Source: Planoprotostelium fungivorum
Taxonomy: Eukaryota > Evosea > Variosea > Cavosteliida > Cavosteliaceae
Length of the DNA stretch: 10,483 nucleotides
NCBI GenBank assembly: GCA_003024175.1
Contig: MDYQ01000470.1
Location: 1-10,483 of the forward strand
Reading direction: 5' to 3'
Shown here piece after piece: positions 1-8,013 of the stretch. A program made the position numbers and the translations under genes. Positions within the stretch are counted from its first letter, which is position 1. Every line of letters starts with the position of its first letter. The notes beneath the pieces are model-generated. The model searched no databases. It was not told the origin of the DNA and saw nothing but the letters and a program-made list of their open reading frames with translations.

Positions 1-7
1 GACTCGA

Positions 8-2009
8 TCATCTGTATTCATCCATAAACTTCTTGTGGAATTCTCCCAATCTCTTCATGACACCCTCGATCTGGCTCTCGGGGGGTAAGAAGGTAGTTCT
101 AAAGTGGAGTGTGTTGTCCTTCTGTCCGAAACCCGATCCAGGCACCACGACCACACCGGCTGCGTCTAGAAGACGGATGGCGTAGAAATCGTCCGGTTTT
201 TTTCCCACCTTTTTCGCGGCGGCGACGGCCTTGTCGGGCAGTCTGATCTGGGGGAAGGCATACATGGCACCTACACCACCATCAATCGTCTTCTATAGAA
301 TTCCATCACCTTCTGCAGAGTTACACGTGACTCCTTCCAAGGTGTTGAGGAAGTTTGTAAGCTTCTGAGCTCTCCTCTTTAAAGAATCGTAGATGTCATC
401 TCTCTCCTTGACGTAGAGAGAGTGGGATTCGTCTCCTTCTTTCGGTGGATCGACCATGCACTCCATCTACAATTGTGTCGACATTTGTGAGAAGTGAGGG
501 CGATGGACTCACCAGTAATTGACCGGAGGTGTTGGGGCAGAGAAGGATGGAAGACAGCTTGTACATCTGTGCCTTCACTTCTTCGTCGACGTTTGTGATC
601 TGTATGTGTCACGTGATCTGATCACGTGATCGTACGTACCTCCACGTAACCGCAGCGGTGACCACACTCTCCCAGGAAGCCCTTGGATATGGAGTGGAAA
701 CTGAACAACTCCAACCCGTGAAATCTCTCTTCCATATTGTACATCACCTAACTTATTAAATGACGTCATAACACGTCATCACCTTCTTGAAAGAGTTGAA
801 GGGTCTGTCCTTCTTGATGTACACGTTCTCTTGGTACACTTCATCAGCCATCAGGACGACCTTCTTCTCTTGACAGAATCGAATGGCGGCCTGCATGCTG
901 GCCTCGCTGAGTACCTGTGGGGGGTGAACGAGAGCGGCGCGTTGTAGACGGACCTGACCGGTGGGGTTACCAGGGTTGATGACCACGAGGGCGCGTGGGG
1001 TGACGCCCCTCGACACGCTGTCGTTGTAGACTCTGCTTCCGGTGAATATTCCATCTACAACGGTGTAGAACGTCACCTTTCCAGCTCGGAGATGTCTGTG
1101 GACCATTCTTTCTCTTCGTCGAGGTAATATCCCAACTGTGTTCCTCCCAGCAACTTGATAGATGCAGAGTACAGTGGATACTGTGGAATGGGGATCATGA
1201 TCTGCATGAAGATCAGCATTTGAAATTCCGTCGAAATCTCACTCCGTCTTCTTCTCCCTTGACAAATAATCTGAGAGCGTTCTGTACGGCGGGTGAGGCA
1301 CCGTTGTAGAGGTACAAGTCCTCTGGGTTGGCAGGGATGCCGTCTCGCTTGTGGAGGAATTGAGCGATGGCGTTGCGAACGAAGGGGAGGCCCTTGCTGT
1401 GAGAGTAAGCACCGGTGCCTGGGAATTTGGAGATACGATCTTTGGCCCTTCGAATGACCTGATGTGTATGTGAGACGATGTGATGTCGATGGATGGAAGA
1501 AGAGGAAGGGTGTTGGATGCGTCCTCACATCGGCGGGATAGATCTTCTCGATGAGAGGTTCTTTTAAGAGATCTGGATTTTCCATCAAAGACAGATATTG
1601 TCTGAAGAACGTCAACGGTTTCTGCTGCAATGACTGTGGGTTTCCAATGTTACAGAAGACGAGATCATCGAAAGGAAGCTTTCTAACGCCGGAAGTCTGT
1701 CATCCATCAGAACTCGAACGAGAATGTCCGCACCTGTTGCTCTTTCAACGTCTTTTGATGTTCTTCCGCTCGAATGACGAGCTCTCCTCTGACAGCATAC
1801 TCGGCCTCTACTACACGAGGGTTCAAGTTCTCGACCGTAAGAAACTTCTTGACGCGTGAGCCAACGGCGCGCGCTTCATCTTCTGGACGGCTGCCAATGT
1901 TGATGCCAACCGTAGACATGTTCTTGTGAGTACGAAGAAGGGTGATGGGTCTGGTCCTTTGGAAGGTGGAGCAGTGAGCGACTTTCAACCCTGCCGACAG
2001 ACGATTCAT
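8..2009 (-). CDS. Alanine aminotransferase (10 exons, complete)
   Basis: Pyridoxal-phosphate enzyme that interconverts alanine plus 2-oxoglutarate with pyruvate plus glutamate. Spliced CDS = complement(8..270, 310..466, 513..599, 640..747, 783..914, 954..1032, 1077..1201, 1243..1458, 1529..1696, 1734..2009), 1611 nt, 536 residues. All joins keep frame and use GT-AG. Visible family motifs: EYAVRGELVIRAE after the N-terminal extension; CNIGNPQ; GAYSHS at 164-169; NGASPAV near 200-206; PIPQYPLYSA after 220; NPGNPTGQ at 281-288; ADEVYQ at 311-316 with Asp312 and Tyr315; HSISKG with the expected Schiff-base Lys354; GSGFGQ at 494-499; and HFR with carboxylate-binding Arg507. The segment after NGAS reads more like plant and fungal enzymes than animal ones. 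Length fits mitochondrial ALTs. The start is the first ATG after an in-frame stop. One oddity is Cys364 in HRCGY, where the family usually has RGGY. Identification is firm; subcellular location is inferred. Confidence 0.95.
271..1733 (-). other. Nine tiny introns of the aminotransferase gene
   Basis: In transcript order: 1697-1733 (37 bp), 1459-1528 (70), 1202-1242 (41), 1033-1076 (44), 915-953 (39), 748-782 (35), 600-639 (40), 467-512 (46) and 271-309 (39). All start with GT (GTGAG, GTACG, GTGCG, GTGAT, GTGAC or GTCCG) and end in AG. Phases are 0,0,0,2,0,0,0,0,1. The intron at 915-953 is a multiple of three with no stop, so retention would add 13 residues right after NPGNPTGQ. The intron at 1033-1076 must pass over an earlier TAG only 22 nt from its donor, and the downstream CAG restores frame. 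Confidence 0.85.
610..628. repeat. CACGTG dyad inside an aminotransferase intron
   Basis: Arms CACGTGATC and GATCACGTG, 9 bp each with one base between, lie inside the 40-bp intron at 600-639 and fill about half of it. CACGTG is the classic E-box/G-box core bound by bHLH factors. A regulatory role is only a possibility, since the dyad may also be chance or a constraint on the intron. Confidence 0.45.
1920..2009 (-). other. Predicted mitochondrial presequence of the aminotransferase
   Basis: Residues 1-30 carry several Arg, Lys and His residues together with Ser and Thr, and no Asp or Glu appears until about residue 43. That composition is typical of a matrix-targeting peptide. Met31 (codon 1917-1919) begins a stretch, MSTVGINIGSRPEDE, that could be the N-terminus of a cytosolic product. 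This is inferred from composition only; no cleavage site was computed. Confidence 0.55.
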
Positions 2010-2372
2010 CTTCGGGATGTAAAAGATGCTTTCTTCGGATCCGGTGTGATCTACAACGACGTCTTCTCATATTTTGGTGAAAAACAGCGCCCTCTTGAAG
2101 AGTGAATTGCCGCATTCAGGACAACATTCCACCAATATTGTTGAAAGATGTATAAGCATTTCAACATGATACTGATAATTTTGTCAGGCTACATATGGCT
2201 TGAAGGACACAGTGAACCTCCATCTTTTGTATTCAGCCTCCATCTGTAACATTGTTCATAGATTTATGAAAGATGACAAAGAGTATTCCCAGTTATTATG
2301 TAACAGAAAGATGTGTCTAGATGGTATCATCCTGTCCACCTTGTCATAGAAGAAGTACTGCAGAATACTTGG
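2010..2372. other. 5' flank of the aminotransferase gene, no gene seen
   Basis: Between the ATG at 2009 and the satellite array no conserved protein, RNA gene or strong repeat was seen. On the minus strand an upstream ATG at 2113-2115 opens a 79-codon frame that overlaps the aminotransferase start in another frame. If the mRNA begins that far up, it would act as an overlapping upstream ORF. More likely transcription starts downstream of it. No convincing TATA box or initiator could be assigned. Confidence 0.4.
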
Positions 2373-3140
2373 GCTAATATTTAGCGTAATTCTCACTTTA
2401 CTCTGATACGAACGTCCGGACGAAAAAATGGATTACACCAATGTGTAGGCCATGTGTCTCTCTACCTGGAAAAAGTGTGAAAACTGACCCGCTACCCTCC
2501 CTAAGATTTGACATGCCCCTCTGGTCATAACTGTTGGGACTCCATGGGACCAGGGGGTCAGACCCTTTCTGACCCACATCATCCTGACTCAGTCAGATGC
2601 ACCAGATGCCATAATTCCGCCAAAATAGGAGAAAAGTCAGACATTCCATTCCTAAGATGACTTATGATGATGTGCGTATCAGCCATTTCACCACTGGGGC
2701 AAGTGGGGGTCAGAAACCCCAGCATACATCATTCTGACTCAGACAGATGCGCTGATTCCAACAGTCAAAGAGAAAAGTGGTAAAAGTCATTTCCAACTGA
2801 GATAAAGCCATTTGTACGCTAAGCCTTAGCGTACGGACGCTAGACCTTAGCGTAATTTGCACTCATCTCTGATGCAAACGGTCGGAGGTGGAAACAGATA
2901 CCACTCCTGGGTAGGCCAGGTGTTGTTCTACATGGTCATGGTGTCAGACTCGACCTGACACCATCCCTAAGGTCAGACGTGACCCTGTTTCTCATGCATA
3001 CATTTGGTATCAGACCGATTTGAACTGACCTGATCCTGACTCTCTGAGACGCGCTGATTCCAATGGTATATCACACTGGTCACGAAAACGATGCCCAACT
3101 TGAGCAAAGTGCATATTACGCTAATATTTAGCATACATAG
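2373..3140. repeat. Satellite copy 1 (full, gap-free reference unit)
   Basis: This copy shows the internal plan. A 466-bp part (2373-2838) starts at a GCTAATATTTAGCGTAAT dyad. A 302-bp part (2839-3140) starts at GCTAGACCTTAGCGTAAT. After each dyad comes related sequence (TCTCACTTTACTCTGATACGAACG against TGCACTCATCTCTGATGCAAACG, shown here as short aligned stretches). Three degenerate modules ending in a CTGACTC...CAGATGCGCTGATTCC-type segment occur per unit, near 2562-2620, 2727-2762 and 3031-3062. The unit is therefore an old dimer or trimer that later amplified as one 768-bp block. Confidence 0.8.
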
Positions 3141-3893
3141 GCTAATATTTAGCGTAATTCTCACTTTACTCTGATACGAACGTCCGGACGAAAAAATGGA
3201 TTACATCACCGTGTAGGCCATGTGTCTTTCTACCTGGGAAAAGTGTGAAAACTGACCTGCTACCCTCCCTAAGATTTGACATGCCCCTCTGGTCATAACT
3301 GTTGGGACTCCATGGGACCAGGGGGTCAGACCCTTTCTGACCCACATCATCCTGACTCAGTCAGATGCACCAGATGCCCTGATTCCGCCAAAATAGGAGA
3401 AAAGTCAGACATTCCATTCCTAAGATGACTTATGATGATGTGCGTATCAGCCATTTCACCACTGGGGCAAGTGGGGGTCAGAAACCCCAGCATACATCAT
3501 TCTGACTCGGACAGATGCGCTGATTCCAACGGTGAAAGAGAAAAGTGGTAAAAGTCATNGCCATTTGTACGCTAAGCCTTAGCGTACGGACGCTAGACCT
3601 TAGCGTAATTTGCACTCATCTCTGATGCAAATGGTCGGAGGTGGAAACAGATACCACTCCTGGGTAGGCCAGGTGTTGTTCTACATGGTCATGGTGTCAG
3701 ACTCGACCTGGCACCATCCCTAAGGTCAGACGTGACTCCGTTTCTCATGCATACATTTGGTATCAGACCGATTTGAACTGACCTGATCCTGACTCTCTGA
3801 GACGCGCTGATTCCAATGGTATATCACACTGGTCACGAAAACGATGGCCAACTTGAGCAAAGTGCATATTACGCTAAATTTTAGCGTACATAC
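3141..3893. repeat. Satellite copy 2 (one N, about 16 bp missing)
   Basis: Nearly the same subtype as copy 1. The N at 3559 replaces about 16 bases that copy 1 has between GTCAT and GCCATTTG, which accounts exactly for the 753-bp spacing. Confidence 0.85.
3559..3559. other. Assembly gap marker (N)
   Basis: Single N inside the array, marking a junction where about 16 bp is missing relative to the reference unit. With the Ns at 5126 and 5726 it shows that copy number and order here are not reliable. Confidence 0.9.
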
Positions 3894-4661
3894 GCTATTA
3901 TTTAGCGTAATTCTCACTTTTCTCTGATAAGAACGTCCGGACAAAAAAATAGATTACACCAGCGTGTAGGCCATGTGTCTTTCTACCTGGGAAAAGTGTG
4001 AAAACTGACCTGCTACCCTCCCTAAGATTTGACATGCCCCTCTGGTCATAACTGTTGGGACTCCGTGGAACCAGGGGGTCAGACCTCTTCCAACCCACAT
4101 TCTCCTGACTCAGTCAGATGCACCAGATGCCCTGATTCCGCCAAAATAGGAGAAAAGTCTGACATTCCATTCCTAAGATGACTTATGATGATGTGCGTAG
4201 CAGCCATTTCACCACTGGGGCAAGTGGGGGTCAGAGACCCCAGCATACATCATTCTGACTTGGACAGATGCGCTGATTCCAACGGTGAAAGAGAAAAGTG
4301 GTAAAAGTTGTTTCCAGCTGAGATAAAGCCATTTGTACGCTAAGCCTTAGCGTACGGACGCTAGACCTTAGCGTAATTTGCACGTTACTCTGATGCAAAC
4401 GGTCGGAGGTGAAAACAGATACCACTCCTGAGTAGGCCAGGTGTTGTTCTACATGTTCATGGTGTCAGACTTGACCTGGCACCCTCCCTGAGGTCAGACG
4501 TGATCCCCTTTCTCATGCATACATTTGGTATCAGACCCATTTCAAATGACATCATCCTGACTCTCTGAGACGCGCTGATTCCAATGGTATATCACACTGG
4601 TCACGAAAACGATGCCCAACTTGAGTAAAGTGCATATTACGCTACATTTTAGCATACGTAC
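3894..4661. repeat. Satellite copy 3 (full length)
   Basis: Full 768-bp spacing with no gap. It differs from copies 1 and 2 by a shared set of changes, for example GCTATTATTTAGCG at the anchor and CAACCCACATTCTCC, which it shares with copies 4 and 6. Confidence 0.85.
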
Positions 4662-5200
4662 GCTATTATTTAGCGTAATTCTCACTTTTCTCTGCTACAA
4701 ATGTCCGGACGAAAAAATGGATAACACCACCGTGTAGGCCATGTGTCTTTCTACTTGGGAAAAGTGTGAAAACTGACCTGCTACCCTCCCTGAGATTTGA
4801 CATGCCCCTCTGGTCATAACTGTTGGGACTCCGTGGAACCAGGGGGTCAGACCTCTTCCAACCCACATTCTCCTGACTCAGTCAGATGCACCAGATGCCC
4901 TGATTCCGCCAAAATAGGAGAAAAGTCTGACATTCCATTCCTAAGATGACTTATGATGATGTGCGTAGCAGCCATTTCACCACTGGGGCAAGTGGGGGTC
5001 AGAGACACCAGCATACATCATTCTGACTCGGACAGATGCGCTGATTCCAATGGTGAAAGAAAAAAGTGGTAAAAGTTGTTTCCAGCTGAGATAAAGCCAT
5101 TTGTACGCTAAGGCTTAGCGTACGGNTATATCACACTGGTCACGAAAACGATGCCCAACTTGAGCAAAGTGCATATTACGCTAATATTTAGTGTACATAC
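4662..5200. repeat. Satellite copy 4 (about 230 bp missing at N 5126)
   Basis: Same subtype as copy 3. The sequence jumps at N 5126 from the CGTACGG dyad region straight to TATATCACACTGG. Comparison with copy 3 shows about 230 bp of the unit is absent there. Confidence 0.85.
5126..5126. other. Assembly gap marker (N)
   Basis: Single N where about 230 bp of a unit is missing by comparison with copies 1 and 3. Whole extra units could also be hidden here. Confidence 0.9.
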
Positions 5201-5771
5201 GCTAATATTTAGTGTAATTCTCACTTTACTCTGATATGAACGTCCGGACGAAAAAATGGATGGCACCACCGTGTAGGCCATGTGTCTTTCTACCTGGGAA
5301 AAGTGTGAAAACTGACCTGTTACCCTCCCTAAGATTTGACATGCCCCTCTGGTCATAACTGTTGGGACTCCGTGGAACCAGGGGGTCAGACCATTTCCAA
5401 CCCACATCATCCTGACTCAGTCAGATGCTCCAGATGCCCTGATTCCGCCAAAATAGGAGAAAAATCAGACATTCCATTCCTAAGATGACTTATGATGATG
5501 TGCGTATCAGCCATTTCACCACTGGGGCAAGTGGGGGTCAGACACTCCAGCATACATCATTCTGACTCGGACAGATGCGCTGATTCCAACGGTGAAAGAG
5601 AAAAGTGGTAAAAGTCGTTTCCAGCTGAGATAAAGCCATTTGTACGCTAAGGCTTAGCGTACGGACGCTAGACCTTAGCGTAATTTGCACTCATCTCTGA
5701 TGCAAATGGTCGGAGGTAGAAACAGNCAACTTGAGTAAAGTGCATATTACGCTACATTTTAGCATACGTAC
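5201..5771. repeat. Satellite copy 5 (about 198 bp missing at N 5726)
   Basis: Intermediate subtype, with GCTAATATTTAGTGTAAT at the anchor. The sequence stops at N 5726 after GGTAGAAACAG and resumes at CAACTTGAG, so about 198 bp of a standard unit is absent. The part after the N matches 4617-4964 without a visible difference. Confidence 0.85.
5726..5726. other. Assembly gap marker (N)
   Basis: Single N where about 198 bp of a unit is missing. The sequence to its right repeats part of copy 4 exactly, as expected if two contig ends from one locus, or from very recent duplicates, were joined. Confidence 0.9.
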
Positions 5772-6074
5772 GCTATTATTTAGCGTAATTCTCACTTTTC
5801 TCTGCTACAAATGTCCGGACGAAAAAATGGATAACACCACCGTGTAGGCCATGTGTCTTTCTACTTGGGAAAAGTGTGAAAACTGACCTGCTACCCTCCC
5901 TGAGATTTGACATGCCCCTCTGGTCATAACTGTTGGGACTCCGTGGAACCAGGGGGTCAGACCTCTTCCAACCCACATTCTCCTGACTCAGTCAGATGCA
6001 CCAGATGCCCTGATTCCGCCAAAATAGGAGAAAAGTCTGACATTCCATTCCTAAGATGACTTATGATGATGTGC
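5772..6074. repeat. Satellite copy 6 (truncated, last copy)
   Basis: It contains only the first 303 bp of the unit and stops at ATGATGATGTGC, where an inverted partial copy follows. From 5727 to 6074 it appears identical to 4617-4964 over 348 bp, closer than any other pair of copies. Confidence 0.85.
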
Positions 6075-6138
6075 ATAAATGCACATCATCCTCATGTCAC
6101 TTAGTCATTTCATGTCAGACTTTTCTCCTATTTTGGCG
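6017..6138. repeat. Palindrome at the array edge (58-bp arms, 6-nt loop)
   Basis: Arms 6017-6074 and 6081-6138 are separated by ATAAAT. The outer 27 bp of the arms (CGCCAAAATAGGAGAAAAG... and its complement) appear identical, as do the inner 9 bp (ATGATGTGC); the middle has diverged by substitutions and small indels. The left arm is ordinary satellite sequence, so the right arm is a short inverted piece of the same unit. Beyond 6138 the satellite homology ends. Confidence 0.85.
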
Positions 6139-6181
6139 TATGTGCTTTTTTGTTAACATCCTTTCATGTTGGTTAAGGGTT

Positions 6182-6539
6182 GTGGCTAAGAGGCAGGAAT
6201 TGTACGCAACATTTTCTAAATTGCATTTTAGTCTCTTAGCACTGTAGGATGACGCACTATGATCTAAATGTACTCTATGTGCTGTTGGATTGATTTTTTG
6301 AAAAGTTTTTTGTACTCTTGGTGATGATTTTTACAAAAAGCTAAACAGCAGAAGCAATTTAGCTCTGATACTGGGAGTGCTCAAGCAATATCGCTTCTCA
6401 GAGGAATCAGATGATCCATACACTATGCACTTATGGTCACAGATGGATCCCATAGTTGTTAGTAAGGCTAAAGTGATTTAGCAGAAATAATGAAAGCAAT
6501 TTAGCCCAATGTTGCATATAAACCCTGCTTCTTAGCCAC
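6182..6539 (+). mobile_element. MITE-like arm, left copy
   Basis: 358 bp. It has its own terminal inverted repeats: it opens GTGGCTAAGAGGCAGG...GCAACATT and closes AATGTTGC...CCTGCTTCTTAGCCAC. It is rich in short GCTAAA/TTTAGC motifs and has no coding potential. From 6182 to about 6381 it appears identical to the right copy; the remaining 158 bp carries over a dozen differences. Confidence 0.8.
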
Positions 6540-6748
6540 CATCCCCCAGATCAGAGACATAAGTGAAGAGTCTCAGCATCAGAGAAAGCTTGTTTGCCAC
6601 AAGAAAAGGTCACTGGGTAGTGATGTTCCGTGAGAGATTGTGCTCAAACCTGACCACAGGACGAAGAGTTAGAGTAATGTATTACGACAAAAAGGGATGA
6701 GGAGAAGTGAGAAAAGCAATCAATTGATGGATTTGGTTCTGCACTTCA

Positions 6749-7147
6749 TCACAATAGAATGAGAAACTTCATTGAGAGAGACAAGAGTACCATCTGAATC
6801 ATCATGAAACACAACAAATAAAATACAATTGTGAAGGCCATTTGGATCATTTCCATGTTGAATGGCTCAACGTGTAGAACATAGATATTCATCATGCCTG
6901 TCAGAACCAAGAGGCCAACACATCTCTCATGTGATACAGCGTTTACCATCTCCTGACCTTCTATGAAGTTCTCAATTTGTCTCTGATGCTTGATGTCACT
7001 CTTTAAGGTGGCACAATACCATAGAATCTGACTTGAAGATTTGTCAATAGTGATCATGCAGATTTGGCTTTTTCTGATGAGTTTTGATTGACAGTTGAAG
7101 GCGTTCTGCAGCCTGCATTGTGGATGATGTATTGTATAGAGTTCCAT
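6749..7147 (-). pseudogene. Decayed ORF inside the foldback element, unrecognised
   Basis: A 132-codon frame lies in the interior of the composite element. Its first two thirds have a soluble-protein composition with Cys and charged residues. The last 40 residues turn strongly hydrophobic and Met-rich, while another frame of the same DNA reads a more ordinary protein sequence there (FHDDSDGTLVSLNEV). That pattern suggests a frameshifted relic. There are no catalytic motifs of known transposases and no splice structure like that of the flanking genes. It could equally be a chance ORF. No function is proposed. Confidence 0.3.
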
Positions 7148-7284
7148 TCTATAAAATTTCTAAACATCTCTGGTCAATGTAGCTTGTGATCTGTTGAATC
7201 TTTGTATTGAATATCAGGGTCAAACTGTGACATGATCTCATCCAATATTTCAGATGCCCATCATCTTGGTGGGATTCTGGGGGG

Positions 7285-7642
7285 GTGGCTAAGAGGCAGG
7301 GTTTATATGCAACATTGGGCTAAATCGCGTTCATCATTTCAGCTAAATCGCTTTAGCTTTATCAACAACTATGGGATCAATCTGTGACCATAAGTACATA
7401 GTGTATGGATCATCTGATTCCTCTGCGGAGCAATATTGCTTAAGCACTCCCAGTATCAGAGCTAAATTGCTTCTGCTGTTTAGCTTTTTGTAAAAATCAT
7501 CACCAAGAGTACAAAAAACTTTTCAAAAAATCAATCCAACAGCACATAGAGTACATTTAGATCATAGTGCGTCATCCTACAGTGCTAAGAGACTAAAATG
7601 CAATTTAGAAAATGTTGCGTACAATTCCTGCCTCTTAGCCAC
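7285..7642 (-). mobile_element. MITE-like arm, right copy (inverted)
   Basis: 358 bp, reverse complement of the left arm, with the same terminal repeats (starts GTGGCTAAGAGGCAGG, ends CCTCTTAGCCAC). Its outer 200 bp (about 7443-7642) matches the left copy perfectly by eye. Differences lie only in the inner half, next to the interior DNA. Confidence 0.8.
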
Positions 7643-7649
7643 AACCCTT

Positions 7650-7843
7650 TCTGATCTTATAGCACAGTCAAAAGTGCTCACTCAGAACTGATGCTGTCCC
7701 CCAATTGCTTGCCACAGCAAATATGTGAAAGTGATCTCCCTGGGGAATGGATGAGGCAGGCACAGTAAACTGCTATGAAAAGCTTCTGGCTCATGATGGT
7801 GGTTTTGTACAGCAATTGAATGTTGGGTAGAGTGATGAGATCC
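7650..7843. other. Intergenic stretch, nothing recognised
   Basis: Single-copy sequence between the foldback element and the exon-like remnant. No ORF, repeat or RNA structure stood out on either strand. Confidence 0.4.
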
Positions 7844-7948
7844 TCAGTGTGGAATTGAGTAGACTTTCAAAGTGCCGCCCATCATCTCATCTCCTTCAAT
7901 GTCAATGGCAGGACTGGTGGTCTTGGGGTAACCAGGTAAAACGCCAAC
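7844..7948 (-). pseudogene. Exon-like remnant (34 codons plus stop)
   Basis: On the minus strand a polypyrimidine run ending in TTTTTTGTCAG looks like a strong 3' splice site. It is followed by 34 codons and TGA. The peptide begins VGVLPGYPKTTSPAID and contains GDEMMGG and LKVYSIP, a protein-like composition compatible with a last exon. No convincing upstream exon was found: the region upstream is occupied by inverted repeats and an inserted MITE. It may be the tail of a gene destroyed by these insertions, or a chance frame. The family was not recognised. Confidence 0.3.
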
Positions 7949-8004
7949 CTGACAAAAAAGAGAGATCACCATCTCTCATTTGCAAAATATTTTATTAAAT
8001 TTCT

Positions 8005-8013
8005 CCGTTCTCT
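8005..8013 (+). repeat. Putative target-site duplication, left copy
   Basis: CCGTTCTCT immediately left of the MITE, matched exactly at 8200-8208. Confidence 0.65.

Larger units (their letters stand above)
2373..6074. repeat. Tandem satellite array, 768-bp unit, six copies
   Basis: Counting from the anchor GCTAATATTTAGCGTAAT or its variants, units begin at 2373, 3141, 3894, 4662, 5201 and 5772. Spacing is 768, 753, 768, 539 and 571 bp. The three short spacings or breaks coincide with a single N (3559, 5126, 5726), so the true period is 768 bp. Copies differ by scattered substitutions and form subtypes: copies 1 and 2 read CCTTTCTGACCCACATC where 3, 4 and 6 read CCTCTTCCAACCCACATT, and copy 5 is intermediate. 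The left edge is sharp at 2373. The right edge is a palindrome near 6074. The short ORFs repeated in each copy show no domain and no sign of coding constraint. Confidence 0.95.
6175..7649. mobile_element. Composite foldback element with 358-bp inverted arms
   Basis: The left arm (6182-6539) and right arm (7285-7642) are reverse complements of exactly equal length, and the match continues outward for 7 bp (AAGGGTT / AACCCTT). Between them is about 745 bp of single-copy sequence. The layout is that of a foldback or composite MITE. No intact transposase was found in the interior, so mobilisation would need a source elsewhere. No clear target-site duplication was seen outside 6175 or 7649. The family was not identified. 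Confidence 0.75.

Noticed and set aside
1690-1760. Apparent frameshift between aminotransferase exons 1 and 2
   Set aside because: Careful re-reading gives a clean phase-0 join across the 37-bp intron 1697-1733 into RKLPFDDLVF.
1551-1859. 102-codon plus-strand ORF
   Set aside because: It is antisense to aminotransferase exons 1 and 2 and the intron between them, so it is a shadow frame.
2973-5976. Short ORFs recurring in each satellite copy on the minus strand (about 63-100 codons)
   Set aside because: They recur only because the DNA repeats, and starts and ends shift between copies. No domain, splice structure or third-position bias was seen.
2373-6074. CRISPR array or rDNA spacer
   Set aside because: The period is 768 bp with no short repeat-spacer pattern, the context is eukaryotic, and no rRNA sequence was recognised.
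6056-6247. 63-codon plus-strand ORF
   Set aside because: It spans the array-edge palindrome and the start of the foldback arm, with no protein character.
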